Counted from the first letter of the stretch, positions 27,123 through 37,978 are shown. The stretch: DNA of 64,000 nucleotides from Chitinophaga pinensis (GCA_945861665.1 CAMAVS010000011.1:1-64000); one strand, 5' to 3'. Program-made: numbers and translations. Notes: generated by a model not told the origin, from the letters alone.

Positions 27123-28367
27123 TTAGGTCGTTAAGCGTATGGAGAATTCTTTTTTTATTAGTTTCGTTACTGAATACCAGGAGGATAAAAAACCCACTAT
27201 TGTAACGGCAAAAATTACGTTTATAAAATCGATTAACTTTAGTTTTATTGGATAGTAATCTACCACAAAAGATCCGCTTCCTTGCAATTTAATTATTCCG
27301 AATTTGTCTTGTAAATAACAAATTAAATAACCCAATAGTAGTCCTATTACAGCTCCAATAAATGAAATAAGCAAACCTTCCGTTAAAAAAAGTTTGCGAA
27401 TGCTCGATCTATTTGCACCCATACTGCGCAGTATTGAAATATCTTTTTGTTTTTCAATAATAAGCATTGTAAGCGAACCAATTACGTTAAAGGTTGCAAT
27501 CACCAATATAAAAGCCAGAATAAAAAACACAGCCCACTTTTCAGTACGCATTATTTTGTAAATTGTTTCGTGTTGCTCATATCTGTTTTGAATTTTGAAA
27601 TCAGAACCTAATAGATTAGCAATTTGTTCTTTGGTTTGCTCACCGTTAACCGAATTATTTAAACCAATTTCAATGGAACTTGCTTGTGTAGTATAATTCA
27701 ATAAGTCTCGAACAAAGGATAATGGCACAAGCACATACTTGGCATCAAAGTCCTGTTGTATTGCAAATACAGAGGATGGGGAAAGTGATTTAAAACGAAA
27801 AGCATCGTCCATATTAACTGTATTCAATGTGATACCTCGCTTAGGAATGTATACCATTAAAGGGCTAAAAAAATCATTAGTGTTGACTCCCAAATTATTC
27901 GCTATTCCTTGTCCAACAATAGCATACGGTATACTGTCTTTCACAAGTATAGCATCCCCTTCGGTTAGCATAGTATCAATACCACTGTTATTGATAAATT
28001 GTTGATCTGTTCCTTTTATTGTTGCAATGCACTGTTTATCGTTGTATTTAAGCAAAGCATTTTCTTCAATTATTTCAGAATAATAATGAAGTTCTGGCAT
28101 TTTTCTAATTTCATTAAAAACAGCCTTTGAAGCATCAAATGTTTTCCCCTTTACAGCCATTATTTTTAAATCAGAATCAAATGAATTAAGTAAAGAGCCT
28201 GCAAGGTGTTCAAAGCCGTTAAAAACAGAAAGTACTACAATAAGAGCCATTGTTCCAACGCAAACACCAATGGCAGAAATGATGGAAATGATGTTAATAG
28301 CATTGTGCGACTTTTTAGAAAAAAGATAACGATTGGCAATAAATAAAGTAAAATCGGGTTTAAACAC
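27123..28367 (-). CDS. FtsX/LolE-type ABC transporter permease
   Basis: INIISIISAIGVCVGTMALIVVLSVFNGFE; LRSMGANRSSIRKLFLTEGLLI. Confidence 0.9.
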   Translation of the reverse strand: MFKPDFTLFIANRYLFSKKSHNAINIISIISAIGVCVGTMALIVVLSVFNGFEHLAGSLLNSFDSDLKIMAVKGKTFDASKAVFNEIRKMPELHYYSEIIEENALLKYNDKQCIATIKGTDQQFINNSGIDTMLTEGDAILVKDSIPYAIVGQGIANNLGVNTNDFFSPLMVYIPKRGITLNTVNMDDAFRFKSLSPSSVFAIQQDFDAKYVLVPLSFVRDLLNYTTQASSIEIGLNNSVNGEQTKEQIANLLGSDFKIQNRYEQHETIYKIMRTEKWAVFFILAFILVIATFNVIGSLTMLIIEKQKDISILRSMGANRSSIRKLFLTEGLLISFIGAVIGLLLGYLICYLQDKFGIIKLQGSGSFVVDYYPIKLKLIDFINVIFAVTIVGFLSSWYSVTKLIKKEFSIRLTT

Positions 28368-28399
28368 GTAAAAAAATTAGTGCCTTAAATATACAAAAA

Positions 28400-29203
28400 C
28401 TATTTAAATGCTTTTACTATTAATCCTGTTCCTGTTTTGTGAACAGAGTATGTATCTATATAATTCAGTACAAATGCAAAAGGGTAAACTGCTAAATAGT
28501 AAAATGGTAAAATCACAAAAAACAATTTGCTTGCGCCCAACATTAAAATCGGATATTTCATCGAAAGCTTCCATGATATTTTACCCGGTGTTCCATACGA
28601 ATACAATACCTCTATTTTTGAAAACCCAGTTGATTTCAATTTATCTTCAATTTCTTTTACATTATAACCATCTCGAACGTGCTCCTCAATAAATGATGTT
28701 TCACCATCACTGTGAACGTCTGATCCCCCTTGGTCAGAAGGAGTTGAAATAAGTAACATCCCACCTTTCTTAAGAGATGAATGAAAATTTTGAAATACTT
28801 GAATGTCTTCTAAAATATGTTCCATTACATCCACTGAAAGAATTAAATTGTAAGTGTCTGGCTTGTTGTATTTTACCAAATCGGCAACAGTGAATTCCAC
28901 ATTGGGTTTACCGATCCTTTTAAAAAATCGGGTACAATCATCCACTTGTTCTTGCTTTACATCAACCGCTAAAATAGAGGAGTTGGGTACTTTCTTTGAC
29001 ATATAAAAGGAGTATTGCCCAAAACCCATACCTGCGTCCAAAATGGTTGTCTTGCCAACATTGTTTTTCATCCAAGCCCTTAGTTCACGTTGAATGTGCC
29101 AAGTTCTTAGGAGTAATAAATCCAACAAGTTGTAAAATAATTTTCTTAAAAAAGCGCTATTGAAAACACCTCCCAGCGTACGTTTTATAGGGTCGTAATG
29201 CAT
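28400..29203 (-). CDS. Class I SAM-dependent methyltransferase
   Basis: TILDAGMGFGQYSFYMSK; LILSVDVMEHI. Confidence 0.88.
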   Translation of the reverse strand: MHYDPIKRTLGGVFNSAFLRKLFYNLLDLLLLRTWHIQRELRAWMKNNVGKTTILDAGMGFGQYSFYMSKKVPNSSILAVDVKQEQVDDCTRFFKRIGKPNVEFTVADLVKYNKPDTYNLILSVDVMEHILEDIQVFQNFHSSLKKGGMLLISTPSDQGGSDVHSDGETSFIEEHVRDGYNVKEIEDKLKSTGFSKIEVLYSYGTPGKISWKLSMKYPILMLGASKLFFVILPFYYLAVYPFAFVLNYIDTYSVHKTGTGLIVKAFK

Positions 29204-29542
29204 TTATTTTTTTAGTAATTCATCAATTTTATGAGCGTAATCTATTGAGTCGTCAATATAATAAGCAAATTCAGGTATAATGCGAACTTGTTGTTTTATA
29301 TTGTCACCCACTTTTTTTCTTATTTCTTTTGAAACAGATTTTACTTTGTTGAATATTTCTTCTTTGTTGTCTTTTCCAAAAATATTCAAATATACTTTTG
29401 CGAACGATAAATCTGCACTAACACGAACAACTGTTACCGAAATAAATGCCTTCGAAAATAAAGCAGTGCTTTCTCGAAGGAAGATGTCTCCTAATTCTTT
29501 TTGTAACAAGCGAGCTACTTTTTTCTGACGAGTACTTTCCAT
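29204..29542 (-). CDS. rbfA: Ribosome-binding factor A
   Basis: MESTRQKKVARLLQKELGDIFLRE...VRVSADLSFAKVYLNIF...IPEFAYYIDDSIDYAHKIDELL; internal start at 29542. Confidence 0.92.
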   Translation of the reverse strand: MESTRQKKVARLLQKELGDIFLRESTALFSKAFISVTVVRVSADLSFAKVYLNIFGKDNKEEIFNKVKSVSKEIRKKVGDNIKQQVRIIPEFAYYIDDSIDYAHKIDELLKK

Positions 29543-29632
29543 ACTGTGCAAAGGTATAAATAAATTTAGGGAAATTATACATTCTCCAATCGACCTTTTT
29601 AGGATAAATTTTCTTACATTTGTTCTAATAAC

Positions 29633-30535
29633 ATTCATAAAATAAAAACACTATATTCCCTTTTTATAAGCTTAGTTGCGATTACAACTGTTAGTGGACA
29701 ATCTGTTCCAAACGGTAGTTTTGAATTTTGGGGTGCCGGAGAACCTATTAATTGGGTTACGGCAAACCTTGTTTCGGCTAATTCAACCACTAAAAGTCAG
29801 GTTGCTTGTTTTGACTCATTTGCAGTGAAAATGGAAACAAAAGCTTTAGCATTTAATCCTTTTCCGGGCATTATTCCTGATACTGTTCCGGGTATGGCAA
29901 TATTGTCGGCAAACCAAAATATTTCGCAACGATCAGGTATTCCTTATGTAGCTCGACCTGCCACATTTACATTTTACTATAAATATGAACCGGTAGATAA
30001 CGATACAGGTTTTGCTTATGTGAGATTATCAAAATGGAATCCTAATACTATGCACTCTGATAGTGTTGGTGAAGGAGGAGTTTTTTTAAATGCTGCACCT
30101 AACTACACAATGGGAGTATCGCCTATTTTTTATTATTCGGCAAACATACCCGATTCATTAACTATTATTTTAGCCTCTAGTAGAGGGGCAACTTTTGGCG
30201 GTTATCCAGCTGTACCGGGAAGTGTTTTATATGCTGATAATGTTTCATTAACAGGTGGCACCGTTGGAATAAGGGATGCATTTGCGGGTAATATGATGTA
30301 TGCATTTCCAAACCCAGCTATAGATAAAATATCTTTTGTAACGAATTCAATGGACTTGAACAATAAAACATTGGTAATCTTTGATATAATTGGAAATAAG
30401 GTAGAAGAGAGGCTTTTTAATTCTACTCACCTGGACTTAAATATAAGTAATTACTCACAAGGCATTTATTTTTATCAATTAGTAAATAATTCAAATACCA
30501 TTACGGCCAATGGAAAGTTTAATATCGTAAAATAA
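29633..30535 (+). CDS. Secreted T9SS-sorted protein (paralogue of 30542-31462), apparent non-ATG start
   Basis: Frame open upstream of 29825 encodes IHKIKTLYSLFISLVAITTVSGQSVPNGSFEFWG..., a signal peptide; C-terminal FPNPAIDKISF...GIYFYQLVNNSNTITANGKFNIVK. Confidence 0.65.
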   Translation: MHKIKTLYSLFISLVAITTVSGQSVPNGSFEFWGAGEPINWVTANLVSANSTTKSQVACFDSFAVKMETKALAFNPFPGIIPDTVPGMAILSANQNISQRSGIPYVARPATFTFYYKYEPVDNDTGFAYVRLSKWNPNTMHSDSVGEGGVFLNAAPNYTMGVSPIFYYSANIPDSLTIILASSRGATFGGYPAVPGSVLYADNVSLTGGTVGIRDAFAGNMMYAFPNPAIDKISFVTNSMDLNNKTLVIFDIIGNKVEERLFNSTHLDLNISNYSQGIYFYQLVNNSNTITANGKFNIVK

Positions 30536-30541
30536 TCAAAT

Positions 30542-31462
30542 ATGAAAAAATCACTTATCTTGTTTTCTCTAATTGTTGTTGTAGCAGCAAGTTCTTTTGC
30601 TCAACAACAAGTAATAAACCCCTCTTTTGATACGTGGGGTAATTACGGACCATTAGCACCACAAATTGAAGACCCAACAGGATGGGTAAGCTTTAATGTG
30701 TTAAATTCGTTTACGCAAACCGCAATTTCTGTTACAAAAGCAAGCCCTTCACATACAGGAGCATTTGCTGCAAAAATTACAACTGTTGTTGTTAGTCCAC
30801 CTCAAAACAATGTGCCGGACACAATTGGTATACTGGCAACAGGAGTTATTATTTTACAACCCTTGCCGCCTACCATAAAGTATGGTACACCTTTTACATC
30901 TCGCCCGGGCTCAATGAGTTTTTATGCAACCTATGCTCCTATGCCAGGAGACACTGGTTTTGCTTGGGTATTAATTACCAGAAAAAATCCGAATACACAA
31001 ATGAGAGATACTGTGGGGTCAGGTTTTTTACCCATAAATGCAACTGTCAATTTTACTCAATTTAATGTTCCTATAACATATGTGGGAGCTTGGGTAATGC
31101 CCGATAGCGCTCTCGTTTATTTTTCCTCTAGTAAATTGGTTCACCCTAAAGATAGCAGTGTGCTTGTTGTGGATGATGTTTCTTTTGGTGTGCCAAATAC
31201 CATAGAAGAAAGCAGTGTGTATGCTAAAATACCCGCGTTTCCAAATCCGGCAAACAATGTTGTAAATATCAATACGGATAAAAATGCTGCCAGCATAAAT
31301 ATTTATGATGTCACAGGAAGAATGGTTGGAACTTTTGTTGCTGAGAATAAAAAAACTTCACAGATTTCAACCTCTGCTTTCGATCAAGGCATATATATAT
31401 ATAGGGTATTAGATAAATCAAATATGCTGCTGTATACCGGAAAGTTTTCGGTTGGTAAATAA
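30542..31462 (+). CDS. Secreted T9SS-sorted protein
   Basis: Signal peptide MKKSLILFSLIVVVAASSFAQ; C-terminal FPNPANNVVNI...GIYIYRVLDKSNMLLYTGKFSVGK. Confidence 0.85.
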   Translation: MKKSLILFSLIVVVAASSFAQQQVINPSFDTWGNYGPLAPQIEDPTGWVSFNVLNSFTQTAISVTKASPSHTGAFAAKITTVVVSPPQNNVPDTIGILATGVIILQPLPPTIKYGTPFTSRPGSMSFYATYAPMPGDTGFAWVLITRKNPNTQMRDTVGSGFLPINATVNFTQFNVPITYVGAWVMPDSALVYFSSSKLVHPKDSSVLVVDDVSFGVPNTIEESSVYAKIPAFPNPANNVVNINTDKNAASINIYDVTGRMVGTFVAENKKTSQISTSAFDQGIYIYRVLDKSNMLLYTGKFSVGK

Positions 31463-31500
31463 AACAAGGGGTTAAAAATATATCTAAAAAAGTTACTTGC

Positions 31501-34344
31501 TTAGTGTGCTTGTAACCAATTTTTACCTTCGCCCATTCCTACTTCAATTGGAACCTTCATTTGAATGGCATTTTTCATTTTGTCTTCAATGATAGGTTTA
31601 ATAATGTGCAACTCATCTTTGTGTGCATCAAATACCAATTCATCATGTACTTGTAATAACATTTTTGATTTAAAATTCTGTCTTGTAAATTCAGCGTGAA
31701 TATTTATCATTGCAATTTTTATCATATCAGCAGCCGATCCTTGTATGGGTGCATTAATGGCATTACGTTCTGCAAATCCTCTAACCACGGCATTGGCAGC
31801 ATTGATATCGCGCAAGTAGCGCCTTCGACCCATAATTGTTTCTACATAACCTTTCTCTCTCGCACGGTCAATGCTATCATTCATATACGTTTTAATTCCA
31901 GGATACTTTGCAAAGTAATTGTCGATAATTGTAGTAGCTTCTTTGCGCGGAATATTTAATCGTTCCGATAATCCAAATGCTGAAATACCATAAATAATAC
32001 CAAAATTTACCATCTTAGCATTTCTGCGCATATCCGATGTCACTTCTTCTAATCTCACATCATATACTTTAGCAGCTGTTGCAGCATGGATATCTAGTCC
32101 CGAATGAAATGCCTCTATCATCGCTTCATCGTCACTCAATGCGGCTATAATTCGCAACTCAATTTGTGAATAATCGGCAGATAACAGCATATAATCTTCA
32201 TTTCTTGCAACAAACGATTTCCTTACTTCGCGCCCTTTTGTACTGCGAATTGGAATATTTTGTAAATTGGGATTATCGGAACTAAGTCGACCTGTAACTG
32301 CCACAACTTGGTTATACGATGTATGTATACGGCCCGTATTTTTATTAACAAGCAAGGGTAATGTATCTACATAGGTGTTTTTTAATTTCTGCAATTCACG
32401 GTACTCAAGTATTTTATTTACTATGGGGTGCTTACCTTCTAATTTTATCAATACATCTTCACCCGTAGCATATTGTCCGGTCTTCGTTTTTTTGGGTTTC
32501 TCAACAATTTTTAAATATTCGAATAATACTTCACCTACTTGTTTGGGTGATGAAACATTAAATTGAGTTCCTGCAAACTTTTGGATTTGTTCATCAATTA
32601 TACTAATTTCTTTTTCCAATTCGGCCGAATATTCGGTTAGTGCTTGTATGTCCAAGGTTATTCCCTCTGCTTCCATTGCAGCCAAAACAGGGACTAGAGG
32701 CATTTCTATTTTTTCAAATAGCGCTACATTTTCAGATTCTGAAAGCATAGGAACAAACTTGTTGTGCAATTGCAAGGTAACGTCTGCATCTTCGGCAGCG
32801 TATTCTACCAATTTTTCAATGGCAACATCGCGCATACTGCCTTGAGTGTTATTTGTACGACTCTTTTTTCCGATAAGTGATTCAATTGAAACGGGAGAAT
32901 AACCCAAGTAAGTTTCTGCAAGCACATTCATATTGTGCCGCATATCTGGTTGTATTAAAAAATGTGCAATCATTGTGTCAAATAATGTTCCTTTTAATTG
33001 AACTCCGTAATGATTTAAAACACTTATGTCGTATTTTATATTTTGACCAATTTTTTCAATGGATGAATTTTCGAGTATGGGTTTAAATTCATTTATTAAT
33101 TGGGTTGCTTCATCCTGATTTTCAGGAATAGGTACGTAATAAGCTTCAAAAGGAGTAAAGGCAAATGACAGTCCAACCAACTCAGCTGTATGCGCGTTCA
33201 ATCCTGTTGTTTCGGTATCAAAACTGAATTTTTTCAGGGTCAATAAATCTCCAATTAGCCTATTCCTTTTTTCAATCGTATCTATCAAATGATAGTTGTG
33301 GGGAATGTCGTTAATTGTTTTGTAATGTATAATAATGGCTTCTTGTGCTTCTCCAGCATTTTTTTCAGCATCTGCAACCGAAAACATATCCATTTGTGCT
33401 GTTCCTGTTCTTTTTACTTTTGCAATCGGTTCTGCAGTATCTTTTTTACTAGTTGCAGCATTTTTTCCTAATATTTGTTCTGCTAATCTTCTAAATTCAA
33501 GTTCGTTGAATAGTTCAAAAAGTGCTTCTTTATTAATTTCTCCAATCAGTGTTTTCTCTTCTTCAAATTCAACAGGAACATCGCAAATAATTGTAGCAAG
33601 TTGTTTTGACAATATTGCCATATTCTTATTGTTCTCAACTTTCTCTTTCAGTTTCCCCTTTAACTTATCAGTATTAGCAAGTATATTTTCGATGTTATCA
33701 AAATCTTTTAGTAACTTAACTGCAGTTACTTCACCAACGCCCGGTATGCCGGGTATATTGTCTACTTTGTCTCCCATTAGTCCAAGCATATCAATAACTT
33801 GATCGATACGTTTTATGTCCCACCTTTTACACACCTCAGCAATGCCCATAATTTCTACTCCGTTACCCAAGCGAGCAGGTTTATATATAAAAATGTTCTC
33901 CGAAACCAGTTGCCCAAAGTCTTTATCGGGAGTCATCATATAGGTTGTATAACCCTGTTTTTCTGCTTTTTTTGCCAATGTTCCAATTACATCATCTGCT
34001 TCGTAACCATCAATACCAATTACTGGAATGTTAAAGCCTTCTATAATTTTAATGATATATGGAATCGATTTTCTTAAATCATCTGGCATTTCTTCACGGG
34101 TCGCTTTGTAGGCTGTAAAATCAATATGCCGTTGTGTTGGAGCTGCTGTATCGAATACTACAGCAATGTGGCTTGGTTTTTCTTTTTTGAGTACATCCAG
34201 TAAAGTATTGGTAAAACCTAACATTGCCGATGTGTTAAGTCCTTTTGAATTTATCCTATGGTTGTTGCTAAATGCAAAATAAGCCCTGTAAATTAATGCA
34301 AAGGCGTCAAGTAAAAAAAGCTTTTTATCATTGTTAGGTTCCAT
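31501..34344 (-). CDS. polA: DNA polymerase I
   Basis: 5' nuclease, 3'-5' exonuclease and polymerase motifs (SADYSQIELRIIAALS, RRNAKMVNFGIIYG, LLQVHDELVFDA). Confidence 0.97.
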   Translation of the reverse strand: MEPNNDKKLFLLDAFALIYRAYFAFSNNHRINSKGLNTSAMLGFTNTLLDVLKKEKPSHIAVVFDTAAPTQRHIDFTAYKATREEMPDDLRKSIPYIIKIIEGFNIPVIGIDGYEADDVIGTLAKKAEKQGYTTYMMTPDKDFGQLVSENIFIYKPARLGNGVEIMGIAEVCKRWDIKRIDQVIDMLGLMGDKVDNIPGIPGVGEVTAVKLLKDFDNIENILANTDKLKGKLKEKVENNKNMAILSKQLATIICDVPVEFEEEKTLIGEINKEALFELFNELEFRRLAEQILGKNAATSKKDTAEPIAKVKRTGTAQMDMFSVADAEKNAGEAQEAIIIHYKTINDIPHNYHLIDTIEKRNRLIGDLLTLKKFSFDTETTGLNAHTAELVGLSFAFTPFEAYYVPIPENQDEATQLINEFKPILENSSIEKIGQNIKYDISVLNHYGVQLKGTLFDTMIAHFLIQPDMRHNMNVLAETYLGYSPVSIESLIGKKSRTNNTQGSMRDVAIEKLVEYAAEDADVTLQLHNKFVPMLSESENVALFEKIEMPLVPVLAAMEAEGITLDIQALTEYSAELEKEISIIDEQIQKFAGTQFNVSSPKQVGEVLFEYLKIVEKPKKTKTGQYATGEDVLIKLEGKHPIVNKILEYRELQKLKNTYVDTLPLLVNKNTGRIHTSYNQVVAVTGRLSSDNPNLQNIPIRSTKGREVRKSFVARNEDYMLLSADYSQIELRIIAALSDDEAMIEAFHSGLDIHAATAAKVYDVRLEEVTSDMRRNAKMVNFGIIYGISAFGLSERLNIPRKEATTIIDNYFAKYPGIKTYMNDSIDRAREKGYVETIMGRRRYLRDINAANAVVRGFAERNAINAPIQGSAADMIKIAMINIHAEFTRQNFKSKMLLQVHDELVFDAHKDELHIIKPIIEDKMKNAIQMKVPIEVGMGEGKNWLQAH

Positions 34345-34380
34345 TTTGCGAATTTAGATAAAATAAAACAGTTTACCTTT

Positions 34381-34578
34381 CTATCTTTCTTTTATACGTC
34401 TATTTAAAAGAATTGAGGAATATGAACCGATCAATATTGCTTTTTTTCTTTGCCAACCCCTCTCTACTTTTTGTCTTTTTAATATGCCATTTGTCAGCTT
34501 TTTTTCAAATGTCTTCTTCACATCCATAGGAATGTCAATTGATGGAGATGTAATTATTTTAATTTTCAAATCCGCCAT
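34381..34578 (-). CDS. Short hypothetical protein
   Basis: 65-aa ORF upstream of polA; no recognised motif. Confidence 0.3.
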   Translation of the reverse strand: MADLKIKIITSPSIDIPMDVKKTFEKKLTNGILKRQKVERGWQRKKAILIGSYSSILLNRRIKER

Positions 34579-34624
34579 TCTTTAGTTTATTTTTTTACCT
34601 TTAGGAGAATTTATCAGCTACCCC

Positions 34625-34759
34625 ATGAATCCATTGGTTATTGAAGCAACAGAAGACCAGCCAACTGTTGTGTTTGATGCAAAACAAAATACGTTTGAAT
34701 TGTTGGGGAGATTTTTTAGAGTTTTTTTTGATATTCCTTTTAGATTTATTGAATACTAA
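34625..34759 (+). pseudogene. Truncated SiaC/DUF1987-like N-terminal fragment
   Basis: MNPLVIEATEDQPTVVFDAKQNTFELLGRFFRVFFDIPFRFIEY*; matches the (I/L)(I/L)IEAT..TP.V.FD...-.LEI.GR start of SiaC-family proteins, then ends. Confidence 0.45.
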
Positions 34760-34761
34760 AA

Positions 34762-35979
34762 ATGAAAATGCCATCTGCCTTACAATCTGTCAAGACTAAA
34801 ATACAAGCCCTTGCGATTGAAAACTTAAAGGAAGTTATACACATAAGGAGGCATTTACACCAACATCCCGAATTATCTTTTCAGGAAATAAAAACATCAC
34901 AATATATAGCTCAAAAATTAAAAGAGTACGGTATCGAATTTAAAATTGGATACGTTAAAACAGGAATTGTAGCTATTATCAAAGGTAAGAATCCATCAAA
35001 AAATATAATCGCCTTACGAGCCGATATGGATGCATTACCCATTACAGAAGAAAACAATGTGCCTTATTGTTCAAAAAACAAAGGCTCAATGCATGCATGT
35101 GGACACGATGTGCACAGTGCTTCTTTGCTAGGAACGGCAAAAATATTACACAAGTTACGCAATGAATTTGAAGGAACAGTGAAGCTGATGTTTCAGCCTG
35201 GCGAAGAAGTATTGCCGGGCGGTGCATCCTTAATGATACAGGAAGGGGCACTTAAAAACCCTGCCCCAAAAAGCATATATGCTCAGCACGTTTTTCCTTC
35301 GATGGAAGCTGGTAAGGTAGGCTTCAAAAAGGGAATGTATATGGCATCAACCGATGAGTTGTATTTAACTGTGGTAGGCAAAGGTGGTCACGCTGCTATG
35401 CCTGCGGAATATATAAATCCTATTTTAATTGCCTCTGAAATACTGTTAGCATTGAATACAAAATTTATGATTCCTAAAAAGAAGGGAACAGCTATTCCAA
35501 CTGTATTGGCATTTGGAAAAGTAAATGCCAATGGTGCAACCAACGTAATTCCAGAAAAAATATTTATAGAAGGAACGTTTAGGACTATGGATGAAAAATG
35601 GAGAAAAGTAGCGCATATTAAAATGAAAAAAATAGCAAGAGAAATTGCTGTAAAAAGAGGAGGGAAGTGCATTTTTGAAGTTCGAAAAGGCTACCCTTAC
35701 TTAGTAAATGATGAATTGCTAACTACACGAAGCATTGGCTATGCAATTGATTATTTAGGAAAAAATAATGTCGAGGAATTGCCTCTCAGAATGACTGCCG
35801 AAGATTTTGCTTACTACAGTCAAGTTATGCCCGCTTGTTTTTATAGACTGGGAACAGCAAACAAAAACAAAGGAATTACGTCCGGTGTACACACTCCAAC
35901 TTTTGATATTGATGAAAATGCATTGCTGGTAAGCAGTGGATTAATGGCGTGGATGGCAATAAATGAATTATCTGCCTAA
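34762..35979 (+). CDS. M20-family amidohydrolase/peptidase
   Basis: RRHLHQHPELSFQE, RADMDALPITEE, MHACGHDVH, MFQPGEE. Confidence 0.95.
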   Translation: MKMPSALQSVKTKIQALAIENLKEVIHIRRHLHQHPELSFQEIKTSQYIAQKLKEYGIEFKIGYVKTGIVAIIKGKNPSKNIIALRADMDALPITEENNVPYCSKNKGSMHACGHDVHSASLLGTAKILHKLRNEFEGTVKLMFQPGEEVLPGGASLMIQEGALKNPAPKSIYAQHVFPSMEAGKVGFKKGMYMASTDELYLTVVGKGGHAAMPAEYINPILIASEILLALNTKFMIPKKKGTAIPTVLAFGKVNANGATNVIPEKIFIEGTFRTMDEKWRKVAHIKMKKIAREIAVKRGGKCIFEVRKGYPYLVNDELLTTRSIGYAIDYLGKNNVEELPLRMTAEDFAYYSQVMPACFYRLGTANKNKGITSGVHTPTFDIDENALLVSSGLMAWMAINELSA

Positions 35980-35983
35980 GTTT

Positions 35984-36649
35984 TTAATCGGTAGCTTTAT
36001 TTAAAAAATCATTTAAAGGCTTAATGGCCTTAAAAACATCAATACATTGTTGTAAAAAATCGGGGGCGCAAATTTGTTTGTCGCTGAAAGACTTTGATAC
36101 AATAAAACTTTTCAATTTTAGTGTTTCAATTTCCAGATGGTCTTTTGCATAACCTTTCGGAGCAGTTTTTAGTTTGTCAGAATCGTCTAGTTTTCTAAAA
36201 TGATTAACGAAACTTTTATTGTAAACAATGGTTTTAAATGCTAAGGGATTGTAGTCAATTTCCTGACGTATGGCCGATAAAATATCAGTAGGTGGCATAT
36301 ATATACCGCCTGCAATAAAAGATTTTTCGGGTTCAAGGTGAAGATAATACCCACCTGTAAATAATTTTTTTCCTCCTTTACTTACACCTGCGCCAATATT
36401 CGTTTTGTAGGGTGATTTGTCGTTCGAAAATCGCACATCACGATTTATTCTAAACATGCATTCCTTTGCACCAATATCGACTATGGTTTTATCAAATTTT
36501 TTAATCCCTTGTATTAATTCTTCAATAAATAATGCAAACTCATTTTTTGTTTTTTCATATACTCTTTTATTGTTCAAAAACCAGTTGCGGTTATTGTTTT
36601 CTTTCAGCGTTTTTAAAAAATGAAACAAGCTTGGATTGAGTTGAGCCAT
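35984..36649 (-). CDS. DUF2461-family protein
   Basis: FLKTLKENNNRNWFLNNKRVYE; MFRINRDVRFSNDKSPYKTN. Confidence 0.88.
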   Translation of the reverse strand: MAQLNPSLFHFLKTLKENNNRNWFLNNKRVYEKTKNEFALFIEELIQGIKKFDKTIVDIGAKECMFRINRDVRFSNDKSPYKTNIGAGVSKGGKKLFTGGYYLHLEPEKSFIAGGIYMPPTDILSAIRQEIDYNPLAFKTIVYNKSFVNHFRKLDDSDKLKTAPKGYAKDHLEIETLKLKSFIVSKSFSDKQICAPDFLQQCIDVFKAIKPLNDFLNKATD

Positions 36650-36818
36650 ATATTGATATATTTCTAGTGATACTCCTTTTGGTAAATGTAATAAATAATT
36701 AAAAATAGATATATGAAAAAGTTAACACTCCGTTGCTCATTAATGGCTTGTAATTAAATAATATACCTGTTCTTTTTAATGAGTAAAGTCATGTCTTTCT
36801 TTGGAAATGAGCAAGATT

Positions 36819-37802
36819 TTATTCTTCCCTTCCTAACAAAGAGCGGCTTATGGATAAAATTTCTATTTTGCGTTCCTCATTTACTGGAACTTTATCAAAA
36901 TGGGAAAATGCCAGCGCATAATATTTTTCAAATTCCTTTTTTGCTAATTCGCGTATGTTTAAATAGTTGTATATTTCTGTAACAGCCTGCACCTTTTCTA
37001 TGGCGTCAAATTGAGGGGCAAAAATCCAATTTGCCAACTCTTCTTTTTTATACCTATCCGCAATTTGAAAGGCTTTAAGCAAAAGGTATGTTTTTTTATT
37101 TAAAATTATATCGCCACCAATTTGTTTCCCAAATTTATCAGGACTTCCATAAACATCCAAAATATCGTCTTGCAATTGAAATGCAATTCCCAAATTTTTC
37201 CCAAAAAGGTACATATTCTCAGCATCTTCTGGCAGTGCACCACCCAGTATGGCACCTATTTTTAAACTGGCAGCTACCAATACTGCTGTTTTAAGTGTTA
37301 TCATTTGAATGTATTGAGGGATCGAAACGTTGTCTGTCGTTTCAAAATTCATATCCAATTGCTGTCCTTCGCAAACTTCTATTGCTGTTTTATGATATAC
37401 TTCAAGCACCTCCCGTAATTTGTTATCATCACATTGCGTCATCAATTCGCTTGCTTTTACAAACATAGTATCACCAGACAGCATGGCAATATTATTATTC
37501 CATTTACTGTGAACAGTAGGATTTCCTCTTCGCAAAGGAGCATTGTCCATTATATCATCGTGTAACAAAGTAAAGTTGTGAAATATTTCTATGCCTACTG
37601 CAGCATTTACTGCGACATCTATATTTTCATCGAATAAATTACAGCTAGCCAACAACATAATCGGACGAATTCTTTTGCCTCCCATAGCTAAGGAATAACG
37701 TATAGGCCCATATAGCTCTTGCGGTTTTTTTGTTAATGAAAGTGCATTAATTGCTTGTTCTACTTTTTGGTGAAGTGCCTTAATTGAAAACGGTTTGTTC
37801 AT
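36819..37802 (-). CDS. Polyprenyl (geranylgeranyl/farnesyl) diphosphate synthase
   Basis: GGKRIRPIMLL, LLHDDIMDNAPLRRG (first Asp-rich), FQLQDDILDVYG (second). Confidence 0.93.
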   Translation of the reverse strand: MNKPFSIKALHQKVEQAINALSLTKKPQELYGPIRYSLAMGGKRIRPIMLLASCNLFDENIDVAVNAAVGIEIFHNFTLLHDDIMDNAPLRRGNPTVHSKWNNNIAMLSGDTMFVKASELMTQCDDNKLREVLEVYHKTAIEVCEGQQLDMNFETTDNVSIPQYIQMITLKTAVLVAASLKIGAILGGALPEDAENMYLFGKNLGIAFQLQDDILDVYGSPDKFGKQIGGDIILNKKTYLLLKAFQIADRYKKEELANWIFAPQFDAIEKVQAVTEIYNYLNIRELAKKEFEKYYALAFSHFDKVPVNEERKIEILSISRSLLGREE

Positions 37803-37978
37803 TTTCCAAAAATAATTAAAAAAGTATGGATATTAATGGAATCGTAAGATTATATACAATTGCTTAACTTTGTACAATAAAATTAACAATAAGGTGTTTT
37901 TTATGTTAGTAATTTTCACTAAACTTGCCACTTTTAAAACCTAAAAAATTAATTAATAACCAAATAAAACCAATCACA

